Origin: Candidatus Poribacteria bacterium
GTDB taxonomy: Bacteria > Poribacteria > WGA-4E > UBA9662
Direction: 5' to 3'
DNA: 64,000 nt
Assembly (NCBI GenBank): GCA_012963885.1
Contig: DTUY01000189.1
Span: 1-64,000, forward strand
Below, piece after piece: positions 18,313-28,391 of this stretch (within the stretch, counting starts at the first letter, position 1; the number at the start of each line of letters is the position of its first letter). A model generated the notes under the pieces. The model had not been told where the DNA came from. It saw only the letters and a list, made by a program, of their open reading frames with translations, and did no database searches. Made by a program: the position numbers and the translations under genes.

Positions 18313-18915
18313 ATGTTTGATGCTTTACTCCGACAGATAAAAGATCGGCTACTTGCTTCGGTGGCAGAAATGTTGAATATTCCACCAAATCTGGTTACTG
18401 CGTTCAGTTTGATACTGGGGGGCCTGACTGTCGTTTTTTATCCCGAAAAAGCCCTACCTTGTCGCCTTAATATTCTGGATCCTAAACTGGTTTTTCGATG
18501 GATTGGATGGCGCCATTGCCCGAGCTCACCAACGCCAGACCGATCTGGGCGGATATCTTGATACCTTATCTGACTTTATCATCTATGCAGCTATTCCCAT
18601 CAGTCTGGTTGTTATTACCAACTATGGAACGATACTTTTATTTGACCTTGATGATCCCCACTTTCTACGTCAATGCGTCTTTATAGATGTACCTATCAGC
18701 AATTTTGGAGGAGCGGACACTGGGATCAAACACACGCAGAGAGGACACAACGGTAATTATGCCTGATGGATTGATCGGGGGAGCAGAAGCGATTCTGATG
18801 TATTCATTATTTTTCGCAATACCTGAACGAATCGCTGTATTGTTTTTTTATTATGAGTATATTGGTGGGTCTGACAATCTGCCAACGGTTAATTTGGGCA
18901 ATGGTGAAATTGTGA
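18313..18915 (+). pseudogene. Frameshifted CDP-alcohol phosphatidyltransferase
   Basis: Three successive frames together make one family member. The start (MFDALLRQIKDRLLASVAEM, then IPPNLVTAFSL) is in one frame. The catalytic motif DG-x2-AR-x8-G-x3-D-x3-D (DGAIARAHQRQTDLGGYLDT) is in the second. The final membrane part (MPDGLIGGAEAIL, then VGLTICQRLIWAMVKL and TGA at 18913-18915) is spread over further frames. At least two frameshifts are needed. An in-frame GTG at 18301 is an alternative start. The gene would make phospholipids from CDP-diacylglycerol; it is broken unless these are sequencing errors. Confidence 0.8.
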
Positions 18916-19014
18916 GAGAACAATCAATTGGGAAGATAAAGATTGTAGGGTTGGTCTGTGTAGTTGATATCTCCAAGATTAGAAAGCAATGCTGGTGACA
19001 CCCCGCTCAGTAGT

Positions 19015-19396
19015 CTACGTGCCACCCAGCCGATTAAGCTCGGGCATTTGATCCTTGGAAAGTTCTTCAATTTCCGACAGTGAGAAGTATCTTGCATCAT
19101 CAATTTCACGCTGATCAGGAACCGGATCATGAAAATCGATTGGTGTCAGTTGAAAAATCAGGTAGGTTGAATTATCTTTTTTTATTAACTCGGTGTCGTA
19201 CGCCCAACAATCCATCCATTTTGGCCCAGATCTACGTTTCCTCAAAAACCTCTCGAATACAAGCATCATGAGCGGCCTCCTCAAGTTTGACGTAGCCACC
19301 GGGTATTCGCCAAACTTTTGGGTCATAGGCATGGTGAACCATCAATAGCCGACTATTCAGTAAAACGGCACCACCAGTACCAAGTGAAGATCTCAT
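19015..19396 (-). pseudogene. Broken Nudix hydrolase
   Basis: An ATG at 19396 follows GGAAGG and starts MRSSLGTGGAVLLNSRLLMV. The Nudix box GGYVKLEEAAHDACIREV-FEET is complete to its last Glu, then a TAG follows. The next residues (IWAKMDGLLG) continue in that frame, and the remainder (YDTELIKKDNSTYLIFQL to NRLGGT) lies in another. So one nonsense change and one frameshift interrupt it. It lies 100 bp from the broken phosphatidyltransferase, on the opposite strand. Confidence 0.78.
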
Positions 19397-19544
19397 GCTA
19401 AAGGTCCTTCCACTGACTGTTTTTTTAAGAATGTTTTCTCTTTCAATATAAAATAATGATACTGTAAACATCCCAAGCCAATTCAGTAAGTATAGAAATA
19501 CTAATACAAGGTTTCGGATACGCGCAACTGGCTATAATCGATTT

Positions 19545-20636
19545 TCAACTGTGCAACAGTGTAATGTCATGGGGCGAGAATGTTAGTTCGACTGCTTCTC
19601 CTAGCCCACAAAACTTGCCTTTTCTCGAATTTAAGGTGTTTACTCTGACGATCTTGTTTTCGTTTATCGCAATCATATATTGGATCTGTGATCCAAGATA
19701 AGCAGTTGATTCAACCTTTCCCGAAATCCGGTTTGTTGTTATGCCCCCTTTCGAAAATCTAATTAACTCGGGTCTGATATTGAATTCGATTGGACTTCCG
19801 ATCGATGGTGGTTGGCTGAGAGAGTTTTGCCACACGGCTTGAAGGTCTTGTATTTCGTCAGACGACAGTATTAACATGTCCTCATTGATATCAATTATCT
19901 CCGCTGAAAACAAGTTGGAAGTTCCAACGAAATCAGCCACAGATTTCGTGTAGGGTAACTCATAAATTTCTTTAGGCGTACCTTCTTGAATTATCTTTCC
20001 TTCTGACATTACGGCAATACGTGTGGAAGTAATAAGTGCTTCTTCTTGATCATGTGTGACGTAGATTGTTGTTATTCCAAGTTCGCGTTGCAAGCGGAGC
20101 AACTCCTCTCTCATCTGAATACGTAACTTAGCATCAAGATTTGATAACGGCTCATCTAAAAGCAACAAGCCTGGTTCGGTAACAAGTGTCCGCGCCAAGG
20201 CGACACGCTGCTGCTGACCACCAGAGAGCTGAGAGGGACGACGTTTATCAAGCCCCTCCAGATTCACCATCTGCAGGGATCGTTCAACTCGATCCTGAAT
20301 TTCAGATTTGACTATTTTCCGTTCACGCAACCCAAAAGCAATATTTTCAAAAACATTCATATGCGGCCACAAAGCATAGTTTTGAAAAACCATCCCTACG
20401 TTCCGTTTCCAAGGTGGTATGTCATTCACGAACTGATCGTCAAAATATATTGATCCACTATCGGCTGACGTAAAGCCGGCGAGTATGCGCAGTAACGTTG
20501 TTTTCCCGCAACCACTCGGTCCAAGGAAAGTGTAGAATTCACCTTTAGCAATATGTAGATTTACATCCTTGACTGCATGCACATCACCAAATTGTTTTCT
20601 CAAACCTTCTGTACGAACTTCTATACTCTGGTTCAT
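19545..20636 (-). CDS. ABC transporter ATP-binding protein, MalK/PotA/FbpC type
   Basis: A 363-residue ATPase. GPSGCGKTT is Walker A, LSGGQQQRVALARTL the signature, LLLLDEPLSNLD Walker B and D-loop, and VTHDQEEAL the H-loop. Residues 240-360 form a TOBE-like regulatory domain (FNIRPELIRF). AGGAGA lies 5 nt before the ATG. This type normally serves sugar, polyamine or iron importers, yet it follows Opp-type permeases (58-nt gap) on the same strand. It may energise an importer encoded elsewhere or serve this one in addition to OppD/OppF. Confidence 0.88.
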   Translation of the reverse strand: MNQSIEVRTEGLRKQFGDVHAVKDVNLHIAKGEFYTFLGPSGCGKTTLLRILAGFTSADSGSIYFDDQFVNDIPPWKRNVGMVFQNYALWPHMNVFENIAFGLRERKIVKSEIQDRVERSLQMVNLEGLDKRRPSQLSGGQQQRVALARTLVTEPGLLLLDEPLSNLDAKLRIQMREELLRLQRELGITTIYVTHDQEEALITSTRIAVMSEGKIIQEGTPKEIYELPYTKSVADFVGTSNLFSAEIIDINEDMLILSSDEIQDLQAVWQNSLSQPPSIGSPIEFNIRPELIRFSKGGITTNRISGKVESTAYLGSQIQYMIAINENKIVRVNTLNSRKGKFCGLGEAVELTFSPHDITLLHS

Positions 20637-20693
20637 AATCTCCTAAGATCCTCAGTAATTTTCAGAAAACCAAGCAACATATGCATCAGGTTG

Positions 20694-21812
20694 TTAATCT
20701 GAGTAGGGATCGGTCGCATCTCGAAGCGCGTCACCCAGAAAATTAAATGAAATCACAACAGATAAAACTGGGATAGCGGGGAAAATCAACCATGGATAAT
20801 GGAGTAATACTGTTACACGCTGAGCTTCTTCAAGCAGAACGCCCCAACTCGTCATCGGAGGACGGATTCCTAGACCAAGAAAACTCAGTGTGGTTTCGCC
20901 AATAATCATACCAGGAATCGAAAGTGTTGCAATGACTATAATATGACTATAAGATCCCGGCAGTAAGTGACGAGTGATAATATGCCAGTGGTTCCCGCCT
21001 GCCGCTCGTGCGGCCATGACAAATTCCTGTTCACGATAAGCTAGAACTTTTCCACGAACCTGTCTGGCCAAATTCCCCCATCCAACTAAAGCCAGAATAA
21101 CGGTGATGCCGAAGAATACTACAATGGGATGCAAACCTGGCGGTAATGCCGCACCAAGTGCCATCCAAAGCGGAATAGTGGGAAAAGCTAATAATACTTC
21201 AATTAAACGTTGTATAAAGATATCCACTCTTCCACCGAAATAACCTGAGACAGTTCCTAGAACCGAACCTAAGATTAAGCTGATGATGACACCAACTAAT
21301 CCAACTGTCATTGAAACGCGACCACCATATATTATCCTCGACAACAAATCGCGTCCCATACGATCTGTTCCCAACACAAACATAGGACCAGCAGATCCAA
21401 CCAGGTGTCGTCTACCCTTCTGATCTTGGTAGAAAAAGCGGATAGGATAAGGTTGATTGGAATCAGGTGTAAACTCTAATTCCAGCGTTTCCGGATTTCT
21501 CACCGACTTAAGGTCATACACATGTAAGCCATATTCTGTTGAAAATCGAATTTTTTGCGGAGGGACATGGCGAAAATGCATTTTAATATCGTTATAGTGG
21601 TAGGGGGCAAAAAAATCGGCAAAAATAGAAATAATATAGAAGGAAATCAGGATAGCGGCAGAGATGATTCCCATGCGGTTCTTTCGGAAACGTCGCCAGA
21701 TCAGTTGACGGTAACTGAGACTCGCTAGTTCGCTAGACTCCGCGCTATAATCGTCAGACAAAGTTTCGTTGTCTATATTATTTTGTTTTTCTCTGTTTTT
21801 TTTATCATTCAT
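20694..21812 (-). CDS. Oligopeptide-type ABC transporter permease (OppC/DppC)
   Basis: A 372-residue inner-membrane protein with the N-terminal helix and long periplasmic loop of OppC proteins. GTDRMGRDLLSRIIYGGRVSMTVG is the signature region (two motifs at residues 151-175). The ATPase-contact loop is in MAARAAGGNHWHIITRHLLPG. It starts 8 nt inside the OppB gene end. The 40-residue charged N-terminal extension (MNDKKNREKQNNIDNE) is longer than usual. Confidence 0.88.
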   Translation of the reverse strand: MNDKKNREKQNNIDNETLSDDYSAESSELASLSYRQLIWRRFRKNRMGIISAAILISFYIISIFADFFAPYHYNDIKMHFRHVPPQKIRFSTEYGLHVYDLKSVRNPETLELEFTPDSNQPYPIRFFYQDQKGRRHLVGSAGPMFVLGTDRMGRDLLSRIIYGGRVSMTVGLVGVIISLILGSVLGTVSGYFGGRVDIFIQRLIEVLLAFPTIPLWMALGAALPPGLHPIVVFFGITVILALVGWGNLARQVRGKVLAYREQEFVMAARAAGGNHWHIITRHLLPGSYSHIIVIATLSIPGMIIGETTLSFLGLGIRPPMTSWGVLLEEAQRVTVLLHYPWLIFPAIPVLSVVISFNFLGDALRDATDPYSD

Positions 21813-22791
21813 GGCGTATTCTCGGATCTACCCATGCCAGCGCAATATCAGCCAAAAGATTACCAATGACCAGAAGTATGCTTTGCAACATAAGTAATGT
21901 TCCTGCCAGATAAACATCCTCGACCAGAAGGCTACGAAATAGTAACGATCCAACTGTTGGTAGACCAAGCACTATTGAGACAATTGCTTCTCCGGACAGT
22001 ATGGCTGGAAGACTCATACCCAAAATACTGATCAATGGATTTATGGCCAAACGCGATGCATGTTTAATAACCACGATGGTTTCTTTGAGTCCCTTTGCTC
22101 GTGCAGTACGTACAAATGGTTGTCCTAGTACATCAAGCAAATTTCCACGCATGATGCGCATTAATCCAGCTGTACCGTTCAAACCAACGACAATGACAGG
22201 AAGCCAAAGGTGATTCAGTAAATCCACTAATTTCCCTGTCGTCCAGGGTGCACCTTCGTAATAAGACGAGAACAACCCGAACAACGGGATTTCAAAAACC
22301 TCAAACACAAACACCATCAGGGCTAGCGCAACAAGAAAGGCAGGTAGCGACATGCCAATAAAACTCAGTAAAGTCAAGAAATTATCCGAAAATTTATACT
22401 GATGAGTTGCTGAATAAATTCCTAGTGGGATAGCGATAATATAGGTTAAAATTAATGCGGTAACAGAAATCAGAAGTGTCAGTAGCAAACGATCCCAAAC
22501 CAGTTCACTAACTTCGACTTCATATTCAAAGGATTGACCAAATTTACCTCGAATAAATCCAGTAACCCACACAAAATATCGGATGACCATTGGCTTATCA
22601 AGCCTGTAGCGTTTTCGCAATTCCTCAGCCATTTCCATCGAGCTACTATCACCGTATTGCTCCTCAAGTTCCTGTATTTTCCGATCAAGATAATCCCCCT
22701 TAGGTAGCTGAATAATAATAAAACCTATAATTGAAATTGCGATAAGAGTTGGGACAGCGAGCAGGATACGACGTATGATATATGCTGTCAT
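21805..22791 (-). CDS. Oligopeptide-type ABC transporter permease (OppB/DppB)
   Basis: A 328-residue permease starting MTAYIIRRILLAVPTLIAIS, the standard OppB opening. It has RKRYRLDKPMVIRYFVWVTG and the ATPase-coupling loop TARAKGLKETIVVIKHASR. The next gene product is OppC. It overlaps the binding-protein gene by 4 nt upstream and oppC by 8 nt downstream, so the three are co-translated. Solute specificity (peptide, nickel or sugar) cannot be told from sequence alone. Confidence 0.9.
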   Translation of the reverse strand: MTAYIIRRILLAVPTLIAISIIGFIIIQLPKGDYLDRKIQELEEQYGDSSSMEMAEELRKRYRLDKPMVIRYFVWVTGFIRGKFGQSFEYEVEVSELVWDRLLLTLLISVTALILTYIIAIPLGIYSATHQYKFSDNFLTLLSFIGMSLPAFLVALALMVFVFEVFEIPLFGLFSSYYEGAPWTTGKLVDLLNHLWLPVIVVGLNGTAGLMRIMRGNLLDVLGQPFVRTARAKGLKETIVVIKHASRLAINPLISILGMSLPAILSGEAIVSIVLGLPTVGSLLFRSLLVEDVYLAGTLLMLQSILLVIGNLLADIALAWVDPRIRHE

Positions 22792-24728
22792 GGACGCTCT
22801 TCCTTAATAAAATATTGTTCTGGATAACTTGTTGCCGGTCCACTAATTGCCCATGGTCCCAAAATACCTGTACTCGGAACGTTATGGAACTGATTCTTGG
22901 AAATCACGAGCTGAGGGGATCGACCTGCTGTACCAAGGTGAAACGGGCCTTCATCGATATGAATCTGAACCGCATCCCGAACATATTGATGCCTTTTCTG
23001 CAAATCACTTTCCTTCTTGATTGTATCGTAAAGATCAAGTAGCTTTTTAAGAGGGCCTGTCGGTGGTTCCCCCTCTTTTCCACCAGTTTCATACCATTTG
23101 CCAACCCTTGGGTGCCAATACTTAGACAGAGTAGGGAAAACCCAATCAGGATAGGTAAACAAATCCATTTCAGCCTCGCCGTGCATGCTAACTGTAAATT
23201 CCCCGAGGTTGCGTCTTAGACTAAGTTCGGATCCAGGAGGTGTGTTAATAACAATCTCAATTCCCAACTTCCTCCAATCTTCAGCAATAATTAAACCAAT
23301 ATCATTTTCCTGACTGCTCTGCTTTGAGCTTGGCATATCGATGACTATAGTAAGCTTTTTACCATCAGGCCGGAGTCGAACCCCATCTTTATCTCGCTTC
23401 GTTAATCCCATTTCGTTCAACAAATTGTTTGCTTCTTCAATATTGAAATCTGCGTCTGCTTTCTTCCATCTTTCGAAAAGTTCCTGTCCCATTGCATCAG
23501 TAAAGTGCCAACCCTCCTGACTTACCGTTGCTGCTTGTGCTTGCAACAGACCACGCCAAGCGATTTGATTGCACTTGTTCCGATCAATACCTAGCGCTAG
23601 AGCTTTACGGAAACGTTGATCCCGCATCAGTTTACGTAGTACCGGATCTGGATCGGTCCAATTGAGTAAGATCGCTGGTTGTGCTCCAGCAGTGGTTTCC
23701 CACCTTAAGACTTTATAGTCCCCACGTTCTTGGCCTTCTATGTACAAGGCCAAGTCTCTTATCTCTGCTCCTCTAAACTGACAGTCAATCTCACCAGCAA
23801 GGATTTTTAAGACCCGAACCTGAGGGTCCGGCACAAGACTGGTTTTGACCCTATCAATGTATGGCAGTTGTCGTCCTAGTGAATCGACCGCATAATAATA
23901 TGGATTTCGCTCAAATTCGACTCGGTATCCACCTTTTGCGTTCTCGATCATCCTCCATGGCCATAACGTCGGCCGATCTGGATTCTGATGGTTCAAATCT
24001 CGCATTTGGAACTGCTTGAAGTTTTTGTATTCGGAATAATCTGGATGGAATTCAATCATGTAATGCCTGGGAATGTTGTATTTTTCGGAATGCCAAAATC
24101 CAGTTCCCAACCATAGCGGTACCAACCAGTTTGGTCCGGCAAATTTCATAACAATAGTATAATCATCTGGCGTTTCAATCTCCATCGGTTCGCCGTCGAC
24201 AAGACACCAAACTGGTGGCTCATAACTGTGACGTGTATCCAAACAAAGTTGATAGAAGAAAGCAAATGATTCGGAGGTAAAAGGGTGACCATCTGACCAC
24301 CTTATTCCTCGACGCAAATGTATGGTTAATACGGAACCATCTTGGTTAAATTCCCAAGCTTCTGCTGTACCAGGTTCCAAACCTGAACAATCGAACTTCC
24401 AGCGAATCAACGGAGCGTACCCACCAATCATTTTCCAAGATCCAAGTTCGGGATGATTGTGGAACCTGTGCCAGGTACCACCGTAGATCCCAGGTTGCTC
24501 GTAGCCGTCAAAGTCAGTTTTCGCAACCAGTGGGTTTTCAGGAATCCGTTCTGCAAGTGATGGCAGTTTTCCTTCCTCCACCATTCTAGTCAGCATCGGC
24601 GCTTCTCTGGCCTCTAAACCGTTTGGATAAGCTGATAGATCCTGCTTCCTCGCCGTTTGGTCTGAGCAACCAAAAATAAAAATAATGCTACTCAGAAAAA
24701 TATATCTGATTGTTTTGATCAATTTCAT
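22788..24728 (-). CDS. Extracellular solute-binding lipoprotein, family 5 (Opp/Dpp type)
   Basis: A 646-residue lipoprotein; the signal ends IIFIFGCSDQ. Family 5 features are IHLRRGIRWSDGHPFTSESF, FRKALALGIDRNKCNQIAWRG and DPQVRVLKILAGEID. It begins 1 nt after the VTC-domain gene. It should deliver peptides or similar solutes to the OppB/OppC pair. It is somewhat longer than classic OppA proteins (about 540). Confidence 0.9.
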   Translation of the reverse strand: MKLIKTIRYIFLSSIIFIFGCSDQTARKQDLSAYPNGLEAREAPMLTRMVEEGKLPSLAERIPENPLVAKTDFDGYEQPGIYGGTWHRFHNHPELGSWKMIGGYAPLIRWKFDCSGLEPGTAEAWEFNQDGSVLTIHLRRGIRWSDGHPFTSESFAFFYQLCLDTRHSYEPPVWCLVDGEPMEIETPDDYTIVMKFAGPNWLVPLWLGTGFWHSEKYNIPRHYMIEFHPDYSEYKNFKQFQMRDLNHQNPDRPTLWPWRMIENAKGGYRVEFERNPYYYAVDSLGRQLPYIDRVKTSLVPDPQVRVLKILAGEIDCQFRGAEIRDLALYIEGQERGDYKVLRWETTAGAQPAILLNWTDPDPVLRKLMRDQRFRKALALGIDRNKCNQIAWRGLLQAQAATVSQEGWHFTDAMGQELFERWKKADADFNIEEANNLLNEMGLTKRDKDGVRLRPDGKKLTIVIDMPSSKQSSQENDIGLIIAEDWRKLGIEIVINTPPGSELSLRRNLGEFTVSMHGEAEMDLFTYPDWVFPTLSKYWHPRVGKWYETGGKEGEPPTGPLKKLLDLYDTIKKESDLQKRHQYVRDAVQIHIDEGPFHLGTAGRSPQLVISKNQFHNVPSTGILGPWAISGPATSYPEQYFIKEERP

Positions 24729-24729
24729 A

Positions 24730-25422
24730 TCAGGTTAGTGTTCTCTCGATTCCATTGACATATTTTGAATTCCTGGTCATCCTGAACGGAAAATGGTTAG
24801 TAATTGCATCTGCGCCCGCATCCTTACTGAAATCGTATTTCAGTTCAAGAACGGTGCTGATTTTATCTGAATCCTGTTGAAAAAGAGTTTGGGAATGTGA
24901 GTTTACTGTGTTGCATTCCATACCTGAATCGATAGTGATACGATAGTGCCCATCCCATGATCTATAGTATTTTCGGAGATAACGATTCAGCAGATGGGGG
25001 TTCAAAGAAGAGACATATGCTTTTATCGAATCCGGAAGATCTGAATTTCTGATCAAACCGTTTATACCTCCCACCCCAATTTGTTGGTTAATCAAAAATG
25101 AGGATAACGGAAACAATTTTTTTGCACCGAGGAATCCTTTCTTAAACTTAAATTCTAACATGGGTTCTTTCACAGACCTAAAAAAACGACCATACCAGCG
25201 AATCCGAATTTTTATCCGATTTCTTAAACCTTCGACGCTGTCACGGTAGTTTCGCATTCCAAAGCTGTCAAGGTAAATATTGTTTACCCAACGTGGATGA
25301 TGTATTTCGGAAAACATTGCTGGATGAAATCTAACAATTAGTTCTATCTCCTGTTGTGACAATTTAGACACAGCGAACTTCCGTTCGTAACGCCAAGTTT
25401 TGATATCAAACAGTTCTATCAT
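24730..25422 (-). CDS. VTC-domain polyphosphate polymerase-like protein
   Basis: The ATG at 25422 (MIELFDIKTWRYERKFAVSK) has AAGG upstream; a TTG at 25452 is an alternative. The roughly 230-residue protein has the basic tunnel motifs of VTC domains: RYERKF, NRIKIRIRWYGRF, EFKFKKGFLGAKK and VLELKYD near the end. Known VTC proteins polymerise phosphate from ATP. In bacteria this domain often travels with CotH and DUF4956 genes, exactly as here. It has no signal peptide, so the domain should be cytosolic. Confidence 0.85.
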   Translation of the reverse strand: MIELFDIKTWRYERKFAVSKLSQQEIELIVRFHPAMFSEIHHPRWVNNIYLDSFGMRNYRDSVEGLRNRIKIRIRWYGRFFRSVKEPMLEFKFKKGFLGAKKLFPLSSFLINQQIGVGGINGLIRNSDLPDSIKAYVSSLNPHLLNRYLRKYYRSWDGHYRITIDSGMECNTVNSHSQTLFQQDSDKISTVLELKYDFSKDAGADAITNHFPFRMTRNSKYVNGIERTLT

Positions 25423-25702
25423 GTTGCTTTTTGCCTTACATCTATTACTCAAAACAGATAGGGTGGGAAGAGTGGAAAGTCAATTGCCACGAAAATCCAG
25501 AACCTAGGGTAACTACATTGGGTGACATTTGTCAGCAGATCTTTATAGAAAAAACGATATCGACGACGAGCAAAAAACATACCTAGATATCCAGTCAGTT
25601 GATTTATATTTTGAGAAATTAACTGGCATAGATCGAATCTCTTTTCTACAAATTAATGATGAGTGGAAAGCAGAAGGCAAACGGCAAAAAATTAACCAAA
25701 GA

Positions 25703-28354
25703 TCACAACATGCTCTTCTCATCTTTAACACCGTACAATATCTTTTTGACATCTTCTTGGTATGTGTTTATTTTCTTCTGATTGATAACTATAGCCGACT
25801 TTTCTTCAACAAGGTACAATGTCTTTATATTTTTCATCTCAAGGTGTGTTGCCATTATCAGTCCACCGCTAAATTCCGGTTTTTTTTGAAAGGCTACCAA
25901 ACCATAGTGGGAATTATCTATCTTGAGTTGATCAACGCTCACTTGAGATAGGTCTTTACTTGCCAAACCGATCTTGGCATTTTTAATATCCACTCGATGA
26001 ACAAGCATTTCACTGTTCTCTCCAGCACTAAGTCCTTTATCGCCACATCCATCGATTGTAACATCTTTGACCTGAACTATACTGCCAGACACATCAATAG
26101 CATCATTCCCGCAATGTAAAAAAGATGATTCCATGACCTCACCTTCACAGAAATCGATATCAAGCGCATCAGAAAATGAATGGCTAAAAACCGTATTTCT
26201 AATCATGAATTCCGATCTCATAATATGGAGACTGTCCTCAGATCTTGAGCCAATGAACTGACAGTTGGCAATCTGAACTGGTGATTCATAAAATGTAATT
26301 GCTCCTGTCAACTCCCAACCATTTTTTGCAGAGGCTGCCAAATTGTGAAACTTGACGAACTTTAGTACCGACTGCTCTGAAGAGCTCATAACCGTTAAAC
26401 CCTGTCCCGACGAGTTGTCAGACGAAATGACAATCGGTTCCTCTTCGCTACCGATAAAATAGATCGAAGAGTAAGAAAGGATCGTAGCGGAATCGATTAA
26501 ATTGATCTTTACACCTGACGGACAAACTAGATGATAGTCCTCCGGCACTATCAGGTCTTGATCAATCGTCCATGTTCCCCTTTGAATAGAAATTTGCTTT
26601 AATTCTTCGTTGATTTTCAAGAAATCAAATGCATGGATATTAGATGATTGCCGGATAAAATCATGCTTTGCGAAATCATTCCGCATGTAAGACCAGGGAA
26701 AGACAGTTTCGGACCTTGTCTGATCCGTTCCCAAAATCCGGTAATTAATTTTTAGATTAGATCTCATACTATCATCCCACGCAAAATCTGCCGGAATCCC
26801 AAATTTGATGTTCTGATAATTTGTGAGTTTCCTCGGCACTTTGGCGGGAAGAATGATCTTCCCATTAGCTTGAAATGTAACTAAGTCCTTGTATGAAACG
26901 CTATCGACCTCAATTGGCAGGGGCTGGATGCTTGCTACCTGAAGCTCAATTTCATTTTCATCTACCCTATATTGATAGGCATGCAGTCCCTTGACAGGAT
27001 TTAGAATTGCTTTAATGTATTCTTGGTTCTCTCTATACACCTTTTTCGAAAAATGAGGCCGAAAAAATTCACTTTTAAGAATATTAAGATTAATAGCGAG
27101 ATTTACATCTAAAGACGCGAACAGATTATCGAGATAAGCAGGTTCTGAAATCCGATTTAGCGCTTTGACATATCGACGAAAGAATGTTTCATCGTAAAAA
27201 ACCCTTGCATAATAGCTATGTCCAATTTGTGACGCATGGTTTCCAAGGTAATTTCCGTTAATTGTGGCACACAATGACCTAACAGGTTGACCTGCATTTC
27301 CATCAAACCCAATAGGCTGTAATTTCGAGGTTATAGGATTATAATAGAATCTTGCATTATGCCAACGTGAACCGTGTTCAGCTCCCATTAGATCGGTAAG
27401 AGCAAAGAATTTAGCCAGTTTCTCAACATCGAAAACCTGACTGGTCTTTAATTGTCCCCGACGAAATAACTCCAGTAGATGCACTGCTTTGAGATACTGT
27501 TTGTGATTACTTGGTTTCGAAATCCACTTCGTTGTTTGAAATGTATCGATACCACTTGAGAGGTAAGACCCGCTGCTCATCTTAGCTTGATTAAATGCAC
27601 TTTTTTGTGCTATTTCTTTCCAGAAAAATTCTTCATTGAATCTGACGATTGGTCCGTCATGTAACTGGTTATGACCTAAAAGATATTCGTCAAAATGTTC
27701 TTCTAAGGCATAAATGCCTAGATCCTCTTGGTTCAAGACAACTCTAATAAACTGATAACGCAACCCCAGAAGACCTTCTCTTCTCAATGTTTGATGGAAA
27801 AGCCATTCATTAAGATAATTCCGTGTTTTGGGATGATGTATGGAAAACCTTTTCATTCCCAAAATAGTGTTATTTCCTTTAACAATGATTCGGAATGACC
27901 ATTTTTTACCTTGAAGATGATCTATGTGGTCGCCTTTTAGGCGAAGTTTGACCTTTATTGCCTCATCTCCATGTTGTATCATCGCTGGAACATAGTCGGC
28001 TTTCGTAACAAACAATTTATCTTTTCTCAAAGCACGTTCTCTTTGAAGAGACAGGCTGCGAAAGTTTTTAGGCTTGATATCTATTCGAATCTGATCTGCT
28101 TTTTTCGTTTGTCGTATTCGCGAGAAACTGACAGAGACAAAAATTGCAAACGAATCGCGAACCGATTTTATGTTATCCTCGAATTCACTATAGCAATGAC
28201 CTCCATAAATGAATATTAGTAAGCTGTATACCATGAATAGAGAACCTATAAACAGGTAGAACAATAGTTTACAAGATCGGGCATTCTTGAGAAGCCAATT
28301 TTTTTTGCCCTTTAATGAAATCCAGTGCTGCCCATCGGAATTTTTGATTTCCAA
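25703..28354 (-). CDS. CotH-kinase family protein with membrane anchor and beta-helix domain
   Basis: An 883-residue protein starting at a TTG with GGAG about 10 nt before. Residues 27-50 form an N-terminal membrane helix (LLFYLFIGSLFMVYSLLIFI). Residues 110-430 match CotH: RLKGDHIDHLQGKKWSFRI, TRNYLNEWLFHQTLRREGL, LGIYALEEHFDEYLLG, and FYYNPITSKLQPIGFDGNAG. Residues 610-840 look like a right-handed parallel beta-helix with repeated short turns (CGNDAIDVSGSIVQVKDVTI). CotH proteins are atypical kinases or adhesion-related proteins. The beta-helix points to a surface or carbohydrate role. It forms a trio with the VTC gene (250 bp downstream) and the DUF4956 gene (36 bp upstream). Confidence 0.87.
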   Translation of the reverse strand: MEIKNSDGQHWISLKGKKNWLLKNARSCKLLFYLFIGSLFMVYSLLIFIYGGHCYSEFEDNIKSVRDSFAIFVSVSFSRIRQTKKADQIRIDIKPKNFRSLSLQRERALRKDKLFVTKADYVPAMIQHGDEAIKVKLRLKGDHIDHLQGKKWSFRIIVKGNNTILGMKRFSIHHPKTRNYLNEWLFHQTLRREGLLGLRYQFIRVVLNQEDLGIYALEEHFDEYLLGHNQLHDGPIVRFNEEFFWKEIAQKSAFNQAKMSSGSYLSSGIDTFQTTKWISKPSNHKQYLKAVHLLELFRRGQLKTSQVFDVEKLAKFFALTDLMGAEHGSRWHNARFYYNPITSKLQPIGFDGNAGQPVRSLCATINGNYLGNHASQIGHSYYARVFYDETFFRRYVKALNRISEPAYLDNLFASLDVNLAINLNILKSEFFRPHFSKKVYRENQEYIKAILNPVKGLHAYQYRVDENEIELQVASIQPLPIEVDSVSYKDLVTFQANGKIILPAKVPRKLTNYQNIKFGIPADFAWDDSMRSNLKINYRILGTDQTRSETVFPWSYMRNDFAKHDFIRQSSNIHAFDFLKINEELKQISIQRGTWTIDQDLIVPEDYHLVCPSGVKINLIDSATILSYSSIYFIGSEEEPIVISSDNSSGQGLTVMSSSEQSVLKFVKFHNLAASAKNGWELTGAITFYESPVQIANCQFIGSRSEDSLHIMRSEFMIRNTVFSHSFSDALDIDFCEGEVMESSFLHCGNDAIDVSGSIVQVKDVTIDGCGDKGLSAGENSEMLVHRVDIKNAKIGLASKDLSQVSVDQLKIDNSHYGLVAFQKKPEFSGGLIMATHLEMKNIKTLYLVEEKSAIVINQKKINTYQEDVKKILYGVKDEKSML

Positions 28355-28391
28355 CTAATATGTCTCCATAGATGAGCGCCAGCAGATGGCG

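Noticed and set aside
19230-19236. Stop directly after the Nudix box
   Set aside because: It is TAG and the frame is also shifted further on, so recoding is not supported.
25529-25951. 140-codon plus-strand frame
   Set aside because: Most of it is antisense to the CotH gene end and it shows no recognisable sequence.
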